A stretch of 64,000 nucleotides of DNA from Myxococcus sp. (GTDB taxonomy: Bacteria; Myxococcota; Myxococcia; Myxococcales; Myxococcaceae): positions 1 through 64,000 of the forward strand of contig JACSRE010000188.1 of NCBI GenBank assembly GCA_014879945.1, given 5' to 3'. A program made the translations under genes and the position numbers. The notes below the pieces were generated by a model that ran no database searches, was not told where the DNA came from, and saw only the letters and a list, made by a program, of their open reading frames with translations. This document shows, in pieces, positions 37,377 to 45,470 of the stretch (positions are counted from its first letter, which is position 1; every line of letters begins with the position of its first letter).

Positions 37377-38153
37377 CTAGCGGCTCTTCGACTCGAGCCA
37401 GGCCTTGGTGAACATGTTCTGATCGAGCGACTGCAGGTCGACGGTCTTGAAGAGCACGAGCGTCGAGTTCGACTTCTCGATCTCGTCGAAGATGCGGATC
37501 TCGCCGGGGAACCACAGCTCGGCCTTCTTCGACTCCGAGAAGAGCTTCTGCCACTTCGGGTAGTACGAGGTGCGGGCCAGCTTCCCCGAGAGGGCGAACT
37601 CCTGTCGCTTGAGGATGTTGTGGGTGGCCTTGTCGATCCACAGCTTGAGCACCGGGTAGGCGACGTCGATGCCGGGCTTCACCTTGAGGTCGAGCACCAG
37701 CGTCTCGAACTTGCCGAGCTTCTCTTCACCGACGAACGAGGGGTCGAACTCGTCGGCCAGGCGCGACTCGTCGAAGTCGGACCGCCGGGTGTTGGTGCCG
37801 CCGATGCGCTCGCGCTCGGTGGTGCGGTCCCACTTCCCGGTGCCGGGGTCGTAGGTCCACAGGTTCTTGTCGAGCCGCAGCACGCCCTTGCCCTCTTCGC
37901 TCTTGGGCTTGGCGAACAGCAGCATCAGCTTGTCGTCGGCGTCGCGGCGGTAGACGACCATCTCGCGCACGACGTCGGCTTTGTCCTTCTCCTTCTGCTC
38001 CAGGTACAGCAGCGCCTTGTAGTCGCCGCCGTTGCGCTGCCGGTCGTCGATCTCGTTGAGCAGCTTGAGGAGCTCGCTCTTGTCCATCGCCAGCGCGGGG
38101 CGCGCGGCGGCGAGGGCGAGCAGGGTGATGACGGCGAGGAAGAAGGAACGCAT
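37377..38153 (-). CDS. LolA-like outer-membrane lipoprotein-sorting protein
   Basis: A 258-residue periplasmic protein with a signal peptide (about 1-22, ending RPALAMDK). The core matches the LolA-like family PF17131: VYRRDADDKLMLLFAKP, KGVLRLDKNLWTYDPGTGKW, SDFDESRLADEFDPSF and PVLKLWIDKATHNILKRQEF. Such proteins form an open half-barrel that carries lipids or lipoproteins. It sits directly after two FtsX-type permeases (3-base gap) and before the outer-membrane protein, fitting a relay from inner membrane to outer membrane. Confidence 0.87.
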   Translation of the reverse strand: MRSFFLAVITLLALAAARPALAMDKSELLKLLNEIDDRQRNGGDYKALLYLEQKEKDKADVVREMVVYRRDADDKLMLLFAKPKSEEGKGVLRLDKNLWTYDPGTGKWDRTTERERIGGTNTRRSDFDESRLADEFDPSFVGEEKLGKFETLVLDLKVKPGIDVAYPVLKLWIDKATHNILKRQEFALSGKLARTSYYPKWQKLFSESKKAELWFPGEIRIFDEIEKSNSTLVLFKTVDLQSLDQNMFTKAWLESKSR

Positions 38154-38156
38154 CGG

Positions 38157-39470
38157 TTACCCCACGTGAGACATGGCGGAGATCGGCTTGAGCCGGGCCG
38201 CGAGGAAAGAGGGAATGAGCGAGATCAGCGTGATCACGCCGGTGATGAAGAGCACGGCGAAGACGATCCACCCGGCGGTCGGCGCGACGATGAGCTTCTC
38301 GCTCATCAGCACCAGCTGGGCGCCCTTGGGCAACTTGATGGCCGCGTTGTTCAGCACCACCGAGAGCACGCCGCCGACGACCACGCCCGCGGTCGTTCCC
38401 ATCAGCCCCAGCAGGAACCCCTCGGTCACGAACATCGCCAGCACCGAGCGGCGCTGCATGCCGACCGCGCGCAGGGTGCCGATCTCGCGGGTGCGCTCAC
38501 GAATCGAGATCCACATCACGTTCATGATGCCGACGCCGATGATCACCGTGAGCACGAAGATGACGGTGGTCGCCGCCACGGTAAGGATGGTGACGAACCA
38601 CTGCACGAAGCTCGTCTCGTCTTCCCAGTTGGTGATGTCGAGCTTCTGGCCCGTCCACGACTCGCGGTTGACGCCGTCGAACTTGGCGAAGAACGGGCGC
38701 GGGTCGTTGTCGAGCAGCTCGAACCCCTCGGCCGCGAAGGACTTGCGCAGCAGCTCCTGCACCGCGCGGACCTTCGAGAGATCTTTGATGTAGATCTGCA
38801 GCGCGCCGGTCGTCTCGTCGTTGAGCTGGTACAGCTGCCGCAGCCCCTGGTCGCTCATGTAGGTGTTCCAGCTCGAGAGCATGCCGATGTTGGCGGCGAT
38901 GGCGACGACGGTGACGTCGATGGTGTTGTTGGTGCCCTTGAAGGTGGGGGCCGAGAAGGTGAGGCGGTCGCCGACCTTCACGTCGAGCTTGCGGGCCTGC
39001 TCCTCGAACAGCAGCAGCCCGTCGGGCCGCTTGAGGCCCTCGAGCGAGCCGCTCTTGAGCTGCACCACCTTCACGAAGCCCGGCTCGTTGACGATGTCGA
39101 TGCCGCCGATGCCGACCTGCATCGAGCCCGAGTCGCTGATCAGCTTGGCCCAGCCGCGCCCACGTTGAACGACGTAGTCGAGGTCCTTGACGTCGCGCTG
39201 AACGATGTCGCGCAGCTTCTGGTACTGGGTGACGACCGGCGCCGACGAGCTCGCGGTCGACTTGTAGAAGCCCGCGACGTTGACGTGGCCGCTCATCAGC
39301 GTGGTGGCCGAGACCAGCAGGGTGGTCTTCATGCCGACGTAGATGCCGGCCAGCGAGACCAGCAGCGCCGTCACCACCGCGATGGCGGCGCCGAGCAGCG
39401 AGGTGCGAACGCGGTGCTGGAACAGGCTGCGGATCGCGATCAGCCACAGCATGGGGTCGAAGATCGTCAT
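38157..39470 (-). CDS. ABC transporter permease, FtsX/LolC-E type
   Basis: A 437-residue permease with one membrane span at the N-terminus (about 20-45), a large periplasmic domain (about 50-300) and three C-terminal spans carrying the FtsX signature (GIMNVMWISIRERTREIGTLRAVGMQ). This is the MacB/LolCE topology for transporters that pull substrate from the periplasmic leaflet rather than across the membrane. It lies 2 bases after the first permease gene; the two would pair around one ATPase dimer. Confidence 0.9.
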   Translation of the reverse strand: MTIFDPMLWLIAIRSLFQHRVRTSLLGAAIAVVTALLVSLAGIYVGMKTTLLVSATTLMSGHVNVAGFYKSTASSSAPVVTQYQKLRDIVQRDVKDLDYVVQRGRGWAKLISDSGSMQVGIGGIDIVNEPGFVKVVQLKSGSLEGLKRPDGLLLFEEQARKLDVKVGDRLTFSAPTFKGTNNTIDVTVVAIAANIGMLSSWNTYMSDQGLRQLYQLNDETTGALQIYIKDLSKVRAVQELLRKSFAAEGFELLDNDPRPFFAKFDGVNRESWTGQKLDITNWEDETSFVQWFVTILTVAATTVIFVLTVIIGVGIMNVMWISIRERTREIGTLRAVGMQRRSVLAMFVTEGFLLGLMGTTAGVVVGGVLSVVLNNAAIKLPKGAQLVLMSEKLIVAPTAGWIVFAVLFITGVITLISLIPSFLAARLKPISAMSHVG

Positions 39471-39472
39471 GG

Positions 39473-41596
39473 CTACTCGTCCGCCTGCATCGCCCGCAGC
39501 GGAGAGATGCGGGTCGCGATCAGGGCCGGGAACAGGGTGGAGAAGAGGGTCACCGCGAGGATGATGACGAGCGCGATCGCCAGGTTGCCGGACGAGACGT
39601 CGGGCAGCAGCCTCGGGCCCGAGAAGAAGAAGTAGGCCACGTCGTTCGGCGCCGGAATGCCCCGCTGGTGCAGCCACGCCATCACCCCGGTGCCCAGCAG
39701 AATGCCCACGCCGCCGAAGAGCACCCCCAGCACCACCGACTCGGTCAGCACCATGGTGAGCACGAGCGAGCGCTGGGCGCCGATGGCCCGCATGGTGCCG
39801 ATGGTCTGCGTGCGCTGGAGCGTCGCCATCATCATCGCGTTGTTGATGATCACCATCGCGATGCCGAAGATGAAGAGCACCGCGAGGATCAAGACGCCCC
39901 GGAAGAAGGTGATGATCTGGCCGAGAATGCCCGACGCCTGCTGCCACGACACCGCCTTGATCGAGAGGTTCTTCTCCTCGGACAGCCGGTTGATGGCCTC
40001 GATCGTCGCGGTCAGCTGGCTGGGGTCCTTCACCATCACCGCCGCGTTGAGCACGACGCCAGAGTTGATCTCGGAGTCGGTGTAGACGCGCTTGACCAGA
40101 TCGTCTTCGCGAAGCCGCCGGCCCACCCCGGTGAAGGTCTTGTCTTCGTCGATGATGCCCGCCGTGGCCTCGGCGACGATGGTGGCGCCCTCTCCGAACA
40201 GCTCGTCTTCGGCGTTGGCGCGCGTGACGGTCTGCGCGCCGGTGTCCTGCTGCAGCCGCTTGATCTCTTCGGCCTTGTCGACGGTGAGGTAGCCGTAGAG
40301 ATCGCGGAAGCTCATCAGGTCCATCAGGCTGGTGTTGCCGGCGAGCGGTGACTTCTCGAGGCCGGTGAACGAGAAGGTGCCGTACACCTTGACGTTCACC
40401 GCCTGAATGGCGCCGCCGCGGGTGAAGGCCTTGATGGTGAGCGTGTCTCCGATGCGCACCTTGTAGAGCTCGATCATCGGCGCGAGCTCTGCGTAGAAGA
40501 ACGCCGCGCGCGCCTCGAGGTTCTCGTCGGTGGTGTCGAAGAAGGTCGACAGCAGGGCGGTGAGGTCGGGGTCGGTGCTCTTCAAGAACGCCTGGAGTTT
40601 CGTCGTGGCCTCGGCCGTCTTGAGGTCGTCGAGCTGGAGCACGATGTCGCGGGTCTGGGTGCGGTTCTCCTTGACGAAGCGCTTGAGCTCGTCGTCGCTT
40701 GCGATGAGCCGGCCGTTGGCCGTCGCGTCGCGGAGCTTGTCGAGCCGCCGCGCGTTCTTCAGCTTCATCTGGTCTTCGTAGAAGAGCTTCGCGATGAGGA
40801 ACCCGCGCTGCCCCTTCGGCACCGGCGTGCCGTCGATCACCTGCATGCGGTCGAACGACTGCTGGAACTGATCGAGGTCGGTGCCGAGGTAGCGCAGGAA
40901 CATCAGCTGGGCGTCGGTGACCTGCGGGGCGATCTTGTTCTCGAGGAACTCGAGCGAGCCCCACGGGTCCTGGTCGAAGTCGTCCCAGAACGCGTCTTGC
41001 GAGACCTTCTCGAGCGACGCGACCACGTCGGGGTCGATGGCCTGGTCCTTCAAGATCGCGAGGGCCTTCTTCTGGTCGGCCTCGAGCACGCGGATGATCT
41101 GCCGAACGTGGCGCCGCGTCGCGCTGATGCGAGCGTCGAGCGCTTCGGGCGTCAGGCGCGCAAGCCGGGGGTCGTCGGCGCTGCCGGCGCGGGCCTTGAT
41201 GAGGTTACGGAGCTTCTCGAGCGTGACGTCGACGATGTTCCCGGCGGTGATGAGCGCGCCCGAGGAGCCCATCGGCACCACCTCTTTGACGTTCTCGAGC
41301 CCCTCGACGGCTTCTTTGATGCGGGGGAACTCGGTCACCGCCGCGAGCTCGGGGTCGCCGCCCATGCCGCCGAAGAGCGAGAGCTCGTCCTTCGACTTCG
41401 ACGAGTAGATCTGAATGTGCCCGGCCACCGAGCCGATCACCGAGCGCGCCATCGAGTCGTTGAGGCTGTCGAGCAGCCCGCCGACGACCACGAACAGCAG
41501 CGTCCCCGCGAGGATCAGGCCGCCGATGATCAGGTTGATCGGGCTGGCGAGCAGGTTTCGCCAGGCGATCTGGAGCAGCATGCCCAGGCGGCTCAT
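39473..41596 (-). CDS. ABC transporter permease, FtsX type, with enlarged periplasmic domain
   Basis: About 707 residues, much longer than the usual 400. Spans lie at about 18-42 and three near the C-terminus (about 568-600, 615-650, 670-695), with RTQTIGTMRAIGAQRSLVLTMVL as the FtsX signature. The periplasmic part (about 45-565) contains a long Lys/Asp/Glu-rich helical insert (about 110-370; for example ARISATRRHVRQIIRVLEAD) beyond the normal MacB-like core. The insert could form a coiled-coil arm reaching a partner such as the LolA-like protein. ATG 41596 overlaps the ATPase stop; GTG 41599 is also possible. Confidence 0.88.
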   Translation of the reverse strand: MSRLGMLLQIAWRNLLASPINLIIGGLILAGTLLFVVVGGLLDSLNDSMARSVIGSVAGHIQIYSSKSKDELSLFGGMGGDPELAAVTEFPRIKEAVEGLENVKEVVPMGSSGALITAGNIVDVTLEKLRNLIKARAGSADDPRLARLTPEALDARISATRRHVRQIIRVLEADQKKALAILKDQAIDPDVVASLEKVSQDAFWDDFDQDPWGSLEFLENKIAPQVTDAQLMFLRYLGTDLDQFQQSFDRMQVIDGTPVPKGQRGFLIAKLFYEDQMKLKNARRLDKLRDATANGRLIASDDELKRFVKENRTQTRDIVLQLDDLKTAEATTKLQAFLKSTDPDLTALLSTFFDTTDENLEARAAFFYAELAPMIELYKVRIGDTLTIKAFTRGGAIQAVNVKVYGTFSFTGLEKSPLAGNTSLMDLMSFRDLYGYLTVDKAEEIKRLQQDTGAQTVTRANAEDELFGEGATIVAEATAGIIDEDKTFTGVGRRLREDDLVKRVYTDSEINSGVVLNAAVMVKDPSQLTATIEAINRLSEEKNLSIKAVSWQQASGILGQIITFFRGVLILAVLFIFGIAMVIINNAMMMATLQRTQTIGTMRAIGAQRSLVLTMVLTESVVLGVLFGGVGILLGTGVMAWLHQRGIPAPNDVAYFFFSGPRLLPDVSSGNLAIALVIILAVTLFSTLFPALIATRISPLRAMQADE

Positions 41597-42345
41597 CACG
41601 CCCTCGCTTCGGCCGTCGGCGCTTCACCCAGCGACAGCGCGTGGGCGACGGCGTCTTTGGCGCTCTCGCGGGCCAACACCTTGCCGTCGGCCAGCCGGAT
41701 GACCGCGTTGGCGTGCTGCATCACCTTGTGATCGTGCGTCGAGAAGATGAACGTCGTGCCCTTCTTCACGTTGAGCTCTTTCATGAGGTCGATGATCTGG
41801 TTGCCAGTCTCGGAGTCGAGGTTGGCGGTGGGCTCGTCGGCCAGCACCAACAACGGCTCGGTCACCAGCGCGCGCGCGACCGCCACGCGCTGCCGCTGGC
41901 CACCCGAGAGCTCGCTCGGCCGGTGCCTGGCGTGGGTGTGCAGGCCGACCTGCTCGAGCAGGCTCATCACCCGCTCCTTGCGCGCCTTCGCCCCCAGCTT
42001 GCGCTGCAGCAGGAGCGGGAACTCGACGTTCTGGAAGACGTTGAGCACCGCGACGAGGTTGAACGACTGAAAGATGAAGCCGATGGTGTTGAGCCGCAGA
42101 TCGGTCAGCTCCCGCTCGGTCAGCCTGGCCGTGTCGCGGCCCGCCACCTGGACGACGCCCCGGGTCGCCGTGTCCACGCAGCCGATGAGGTTGAGGAGCG
42201 TCGTCTTCCCGGAGCCCGACGGCCCGGCGATCGAGAGGAACTCGCCCTTCTGCACGTCGAGGTTCACCCCGCGCAGCGCCTGGACCACCGTGGTCCCGAG
42301 CTCGTACTCCTTCACCACGTCGCGGATGGAAACGATCGAGTTCAT
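41596..42345 (-). CDS. ABC transporter ATP-binding protein (LolD/MacB type)
   Basis: A 249-residue ATPase with Walker A GPSGSGKTTL (41-50), the Q-loop in IGFIFQSFNLVAVLNV, signature LSGGQRQRVAVARAL, Walker B LLVLADEPTANLD and switch His in FSTHDH. The Q-loop and NLD endings are typical of the LolD/MacB/FtsE group. The first gene of a five-gene operon with two FtsX-type permeases, a LolA-like carrier and an outer-membrane protein. It is divergent from the T3S locus. The short start at 42345 matches the family. Confidence 0.94.
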   Translation of the reverse strand: MNSIVSIRDVVKEYELGTTVVQALRGVNLDVQKGEFLSIAGPSGSGKTTLLNLIGCVDTATRGVVQVAGRDTARLTERELTDLRLNTIGFIFQSFNLVAVLNVFQNVEFPLLLQRKLGAKARKERVMSLLEQVGLHTHARHRPSELSGGQRQRVAVARALVTEPLLVLADEPTANLDSETGNQIIDLMKELNVKKGTTFIFSTHDHKVMQHANAVIRLADGKVLARESAKDAVAHALSLGEAPTAEARA

Positions 42346-42430
42346 GCGCCGTTCCGTAGCCCAGCCGCTGCGCCGCCGCATGAAGAAACCTGAAGACCCC
42401 CGCGAAGAAGAGCGAAGACCAAGACGCTCG

Positions 42431-42459
42431 TTGATGGGGCGCGCTGATTCCTCTAGCGT
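42431..42459 (+). promoter_or_regulatory. sigma-70-type promoter at the start of the T3S locus
   Basis: TTGATG (42431-42436) and TAGCGT (42454-42459) are spaced by exactly 17 bases. The ATG at 42486 follows with GGGAGGG as ribosome-binding site. Best promoter candidate in the 140-base divergent gap. Confidence 0.5.
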
Positions 42460-42485
42460 CGCTGCGCCTTGGGAGGGCGCACTGA

Positions 42486-43292
42486 ATGTCTCTTGATGAA
42501 GAGGCGATCGCCGAGAAGCTCGCTGAGCTGGAGCCCGCGTGGGCTGGCCGACCGAGCGTGTTCTCGGCCGAGATCGCGAAGAAAGACGTCGACGCGATCA
42601 CCGCGCGGCTCGACGACACCTTGCCCGCGGTGCGAGGCGACGCCGCCGAGGCCCTCGGCCAGCTCAAGGCGACGGCCGCGACCCCCAGGCTCAAGGCCAT
42701 GCTGCAGGACCCTAACGTGGGCGTGCGCCGCTCGGCGGCCATCGCGCTCGCCATGCTCGGCAACGAGGAGCTCGCAAAGGAGTTCGTGAAGAGCCTCGTC
42801 GACGGGAGCGCCAAGGTCGTCGCCGGCGCGGCCTCGGCCCTGGGGCTTTCGGGCTACAAGCCTGCGGTGCCGTACCTCTTGAAGGCCTACCGCACCGAGC
42901 ACCCGCGGGTGGCTGCCGCCATCGCCACCGCGCTCGGCCAGCTCGGCGATCGACAGGCGGTGCCCTGGCTGGTGGCCGCCATGAAGACCGGGCTCGCCCC
43001 CGTCGAGGCCGCCGCCGCGCTCGGTGAGCTCAACGATCCGTCGGCCACCAGGCCGCTGTGCGAGGCGCTGGCGCACGAGCTGCCCGCGCTGCGCGCCGCC
43101 GCCGCCCGCTCGCTCGGTCGCCTCGCACAGGCCGGGAGCGTCGACTTCGTGCTCAAGGACCAGGCCCTCGCCGCCCTCCACAAGCTCGTGTCCGACGCTG
43201 ACGAGCGGGTTCGCTTCTGTGCCGCGCTCGCCCTCGCCGGCTTCGGCGACCCCGTCGGCAAGACCCAGCTCAAGCAGCTCCTCGCTTCCTGA
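42486..43292 (+). CDS. HEAT-repeat protein at the edge of the T3S locus
   Basis: A 268-residue protein built of about seven HEAT-like helical pairs, such as LPAVRGDAAEALGQLKATAA, PNVGVRRSAAIALAMLGNEE and PRVAAAIATALGQLGDRQAV. Repeats of about 30 residues cover nearly the whole length. It has no enzyme motif and no export signal. HEAT arrays act as protein-binding scaffolds, so a role as assembly or regulatory factor of the secretion machine is possible from context only. GGGAGGG ribosome-binding site. Confidence 0.85.
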   Translation: MSLDEEAIAEKLAELEPAWAGRPSVFSAEIAKKDVDAITARLDDTLPAVRGDAAEALGQLKATAATPRLKAMLQDPNVGVRRSAAIALAMLGNEELAKEFVKSLVDGSAKVVAGAASALGLSGYKPAVPYLLKAYRTEHPRVAAAIATALGQLGDRQAVPWLVAAMKTGLAPVEAAAALGELNDPSATRPLCEALAHELPALRAAAARSLGRLAQAGSVDFVLKDQALAALHKLVSDADERVRFCAALALAGFGDPVGKTQLKQLLAS

Positions 43293-43318
43293 TTCCCTTC
43301 CTTGACCGGAGAACCACC

Positions 43319-43585
43319 ATGGCCGCCCGCCGCAACGAAGAGCCCACCCGCATTCCCATGCCGCAACCCGAGTACCCCGTGATCGCGACCTTCGTCGACG
43401 CGGCGCAGCAGGCCGACATCGACAACCTCTTCAGCGACGTGCGCGAGGGGCTCGCCGCCTTGAAGGGCCCCAAGGCCGAGCAGGCCAAAAAGGTCGCCAA
43501 GGCCCTCGAGCGCACCGAGGAGCTGATGTCGCACCTGCTCCAAGTGCGCGAAAAGATTGCCTCGGAGCGAAAGGGGAAGCGGTAA
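43319..43585 (+). CDS. small helical protein of the T3S locus
   Basis: An 88-residue protein behind a GGAG site. After a Pro-rich N-terminus (IPMPQPEYP) it is helical (AQQADIDNLFSDVREGLAALK, then a Lys/Glu-rich coiled coil). Family not recognised. Size, charge and position in the locus would fit a small chaperone or regulator, but nothing in sequence proves that. Confidence 0.6.
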   Translation: MAARRNEEPTRIPMPQPEYPVIATFVDAAQQADIDNLFSDVREGLAALKGPKAEQAKKVAKALERTEELMSHLLQVREKIASERKGKR

Positions 43586-43704
43586 GGGCGGGGGCCTCGC
43601 AACTCAGGCGGTGATTCGTCGAAAATGAGAACACAGGGCAGCGCTGGCAGGTGCTGGCGGATTCGAGACCCTGACACTTCACGCAGCTCCCAGGAGGTTT
43701 TCCC

Positions 43705-44238
43705 ATGGCTGTCAACCGCATCGACTCGACCCCCGCTCGCATCTCGACCAACTTCTCCGTGTCCAAGCAGTCGCAGGGCGTGGACTTCGGCCAGCGCATG
43801 CAGGCTGGCCTCGCCAACGCGGGCGGCGCGCTCGCCTCGGGCGTCGGCCTGCTCGGCAACGCCGTTCCCGGCGCCGGCATCGTCTCGGCCGCCATCTCGT
43901 CGGTCTCCAACCACATCGGCGGCCCCTCGTCGGGCGCCTACGCGTCGACCGGCATGGTGAACGTCAGCGGCGGCACGGGCATCAACACCACCGTCGGCGG
44001 CGGCGCGGGCGGCCCGATGGTCGGCGGCGCTGGCCCCAGCCCCAACTTCGGCGCGGGCGTCTCGTCGAACGACGTCGGCATGGGCAACCAGGCCATCTCG
44101 GGCATGAGCGGCGAGATGAGCAACATGCTCAAGCTGCAGTACCAGATGCAGCGCGAGAACATGACCTACACGTCGATCTCGAACGTGATGAAGGGCAAGC
44201 ACGACACCGTGAAGAACACCATCCAGAACGCGCGCTAA
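43705..44238 (+). CDS. putative T3S filament/needle-like subunit or exported protein
   Basis: A 177-residue protein. The N-terminal 130 residues are Gly/Ser/Ala-rich and of low complexity with no signal peptide. The last 40 residues are an amphipathic helix: LKLQYQMQRENMTYTSISN then VMKGKHDTVKNTIQNAR. The spacing of N, Y, SN, K, D, I and the final N-x-R resembles the C-terminal helix of needle proteins (SctF; PrgI ends in a similar I-x-x-N-x-R). It has one of the strongest ribosome-binding sites in the window (AGGAGGT) and its own terminator, pointing to high expression. It may be the needle, a filament subunit or a cargo. Confidence 0.6.
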   Translation: MAVNRIDSTPARISTNFSVSKQSQGVDFGQRMQAGLANAGGALASGVGLLGNAVPGAGIVSAAISSVSNHIGGPSSGAYASTGMVNVSGGTGINTTVGGGAGGPMVGGAGPSPNFGAGVSSNDVGMGNQAISGMSGEMSNMLKLQYQMQRENMTYTSISNVMKGKHDTVKNTIQNAR

Positions 44239-44266
44239 GCGACGTCTTCTGAGGCAGCACCCACCG

Positions 44267-44292
44267 AGGGCGACCGGCAACGGTCGCCCTTT
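44267..44292 (+). terminator. intrinsic terminator after the needle-like gene
   Basis: A perfect 10-bp stem (44267-44276, AGGGCGACCG, with 44281-44290) closed by a GCAA tetraloop. The T tract is short (TTT, then GTGC), so read-through into the TPR gene is possible. Confidence 0.7.
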
Positions 44293-44338
44293 GTGCTATT
44301 CAGGGCCCCGGTTTCTCAACCGAAAGGACAGCGCCCTC

Positions 44339-45031
44339 ATGGCCGAGACGAAGTCAGACATCGCCGGCAGCATCCTCCCCGTCAGCAAGCACCAGGCGAT
44401 GCTGATGCTGGAGTCGGTGTACCTGTGGATGGATCTGGGGAAGTTCGAGCACGCGCGCGAGCTCGCCAACGGCGCCGCGGCGCTCATGCCGAAGACCAAG
44501 CAGGTGCAGTTCGCCCTCGGCACCATCGAGTTCAACCAGCAGAAGTACGACAAGGCGCTCCAGGCCTTCCGCGCCGCCCAGCGGCTCGATCCGAAGAGCG
44601 CGCTGGCGCGGGCGCACTGCGCTGAAGCGCTCATCTTCATGGCGAAGACGGGCGAGGCGCTCAAGGAGCTCCAGAGCGCCCGTGATCTCGAGGACGACGG
44701 CGGTGTTCCCGAGTTCGCCTACCGGCTCACCGTGTTCGCGGGGATCGGTGAGGTCGAGCGCGCGCTCAAGGAGCCCAACGACAAGAAGCGCGCCGAGCGG
44801 TTCGACCTGGCCGTGCGGGCCTACCAGCTGGCCGCCAAGTTCGAGCCCGAGCGCGCCGAGCCCCGAGTTCGGCTCGGTGAGGTCTACGTGTTGACGGGCA
44901 AGAACACCGAAGCGAAGGCCGCGATCGACGCCGGGCTGAAGCTCGGCCCCTCGGACGAAGAGAAGGCCATGGCCGAGAAGCTGCTCGAGATCGCGAGCGG
45001 CAAGGTGAAGGAAGCACCGAAGAAGCGCTAG
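44339..45031 (+). CDS. TPR protein of the T3S locus
   Basis: A 230-residue protein with about five TPR-like helical pairs (AMLMLESVYLWMDLGKFEHA, VQFALGTIEFNQQKYDKALQ and AFRAAQRLDPKSALARAHCAE are typical). No signal peptide. TPR proteins in T3S loci act as class II chaperones (SycD/LcrH) or as SctG/PscG-type needle chaperones. It is the first gene after the needle-like protein, so a chaperone role for it is plausible. Start ATG 44339 follows AAAGGA. Confidence 0.78.
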   Translation: MAETKSDIAGSILPVSKHQAMLMLESVYLWMDLGKFEHARELANGAAALMPKTKQVQFALGTIEFNQQKYDKALQAFRAAQRLDPKSALARAHCAEALIFMAKTGEALKELQSARDLEDDGGVPEFAYRLTVFAGIGEVERALKEPNDKKRAERFDLAVRAYQLAAKFEPERAEPRVRLGEVYVLTGKNTEAKAAIDAGLKLGPSDEEKAMAEKLLEIASGKVKEAPKKR

Positions 45032-45053
45032 GCTTCTTCGAATCGAGGAGCAC

Positions 45054-45464
45054 ATGTCCGTTCGAGGTGTTGGTCGAGGTGGCAAGGCCGGTGGAGCAGG
45101 GCGAGCGGGCGCTGCCGGCGGCGCCAGTGGCCCCGCCAAGGCGGGCGGCGCGTTCGGCGGCAAGGTCGATCGCACCGAGTCGCTGGCGGCGCCATCTGGG
45201 CTGGTCGGCTCCTCGAACGTCGGCGCGACCGCCGCCACCAACCCCGTCGTCGCGCAGGCCCTCGACATCGCCCGCCAGATGAAGAGCGGGCAGATCAAGA
45301 GCCGCGACGAAGCCACCAAGAAGCTCGTCCAGGACATCTTGCGCGACAAGGTCCGCACGCAGTCCAAGCACCTCACCGAGAAGATCGTCGAGCAACTCAA
45401 AGACGATCCCCGCCTGGCCCAGACGCTCGAGCGCCTGTGGACCAAGGCAGAGCAAGAGGAGTAA
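45054..45464 (+). CDS. hypothetical protein of the T3S locus
   Basis: A 136-residue protein with a Gly/Ala/Lys-rich disordered N-terminus (about 1-55), followed by helices (NPVVAQALDIARQMKSGQIK, then EQLKDDPRLAQTLERLWTKA). No family recognised. Disordered N-terminus plus helical C-terminus is also the layout of many T3S substrates and small chaperones. GGAG before ATG; its 3' end carries the ribosome-binding site (AGAGGAG) for the sigma factor gene. Confidence 0.65.
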   Translation: MSVRGVGRGGKAGGAGRAGAAGGASGPAKAGGAFGGKVDRTESLAAPSGLVGSSNVGATAATNPVVAQALDIARQMKSGQIKSRDEATKKLVQDILRDKVRTQSKHLTEKIVEQLKDDPRLAQTLERLWTKAEQEE

Positions 45465-45470
45465 CCGCAC

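Noticed and set aside
43586-43704. FliA-type (sigma-28) promoter before the needle-like gene
   Set aside because: No TAAA...GCCGATAA-like pair could be found. The sigma factor in this locus may have different specificity.
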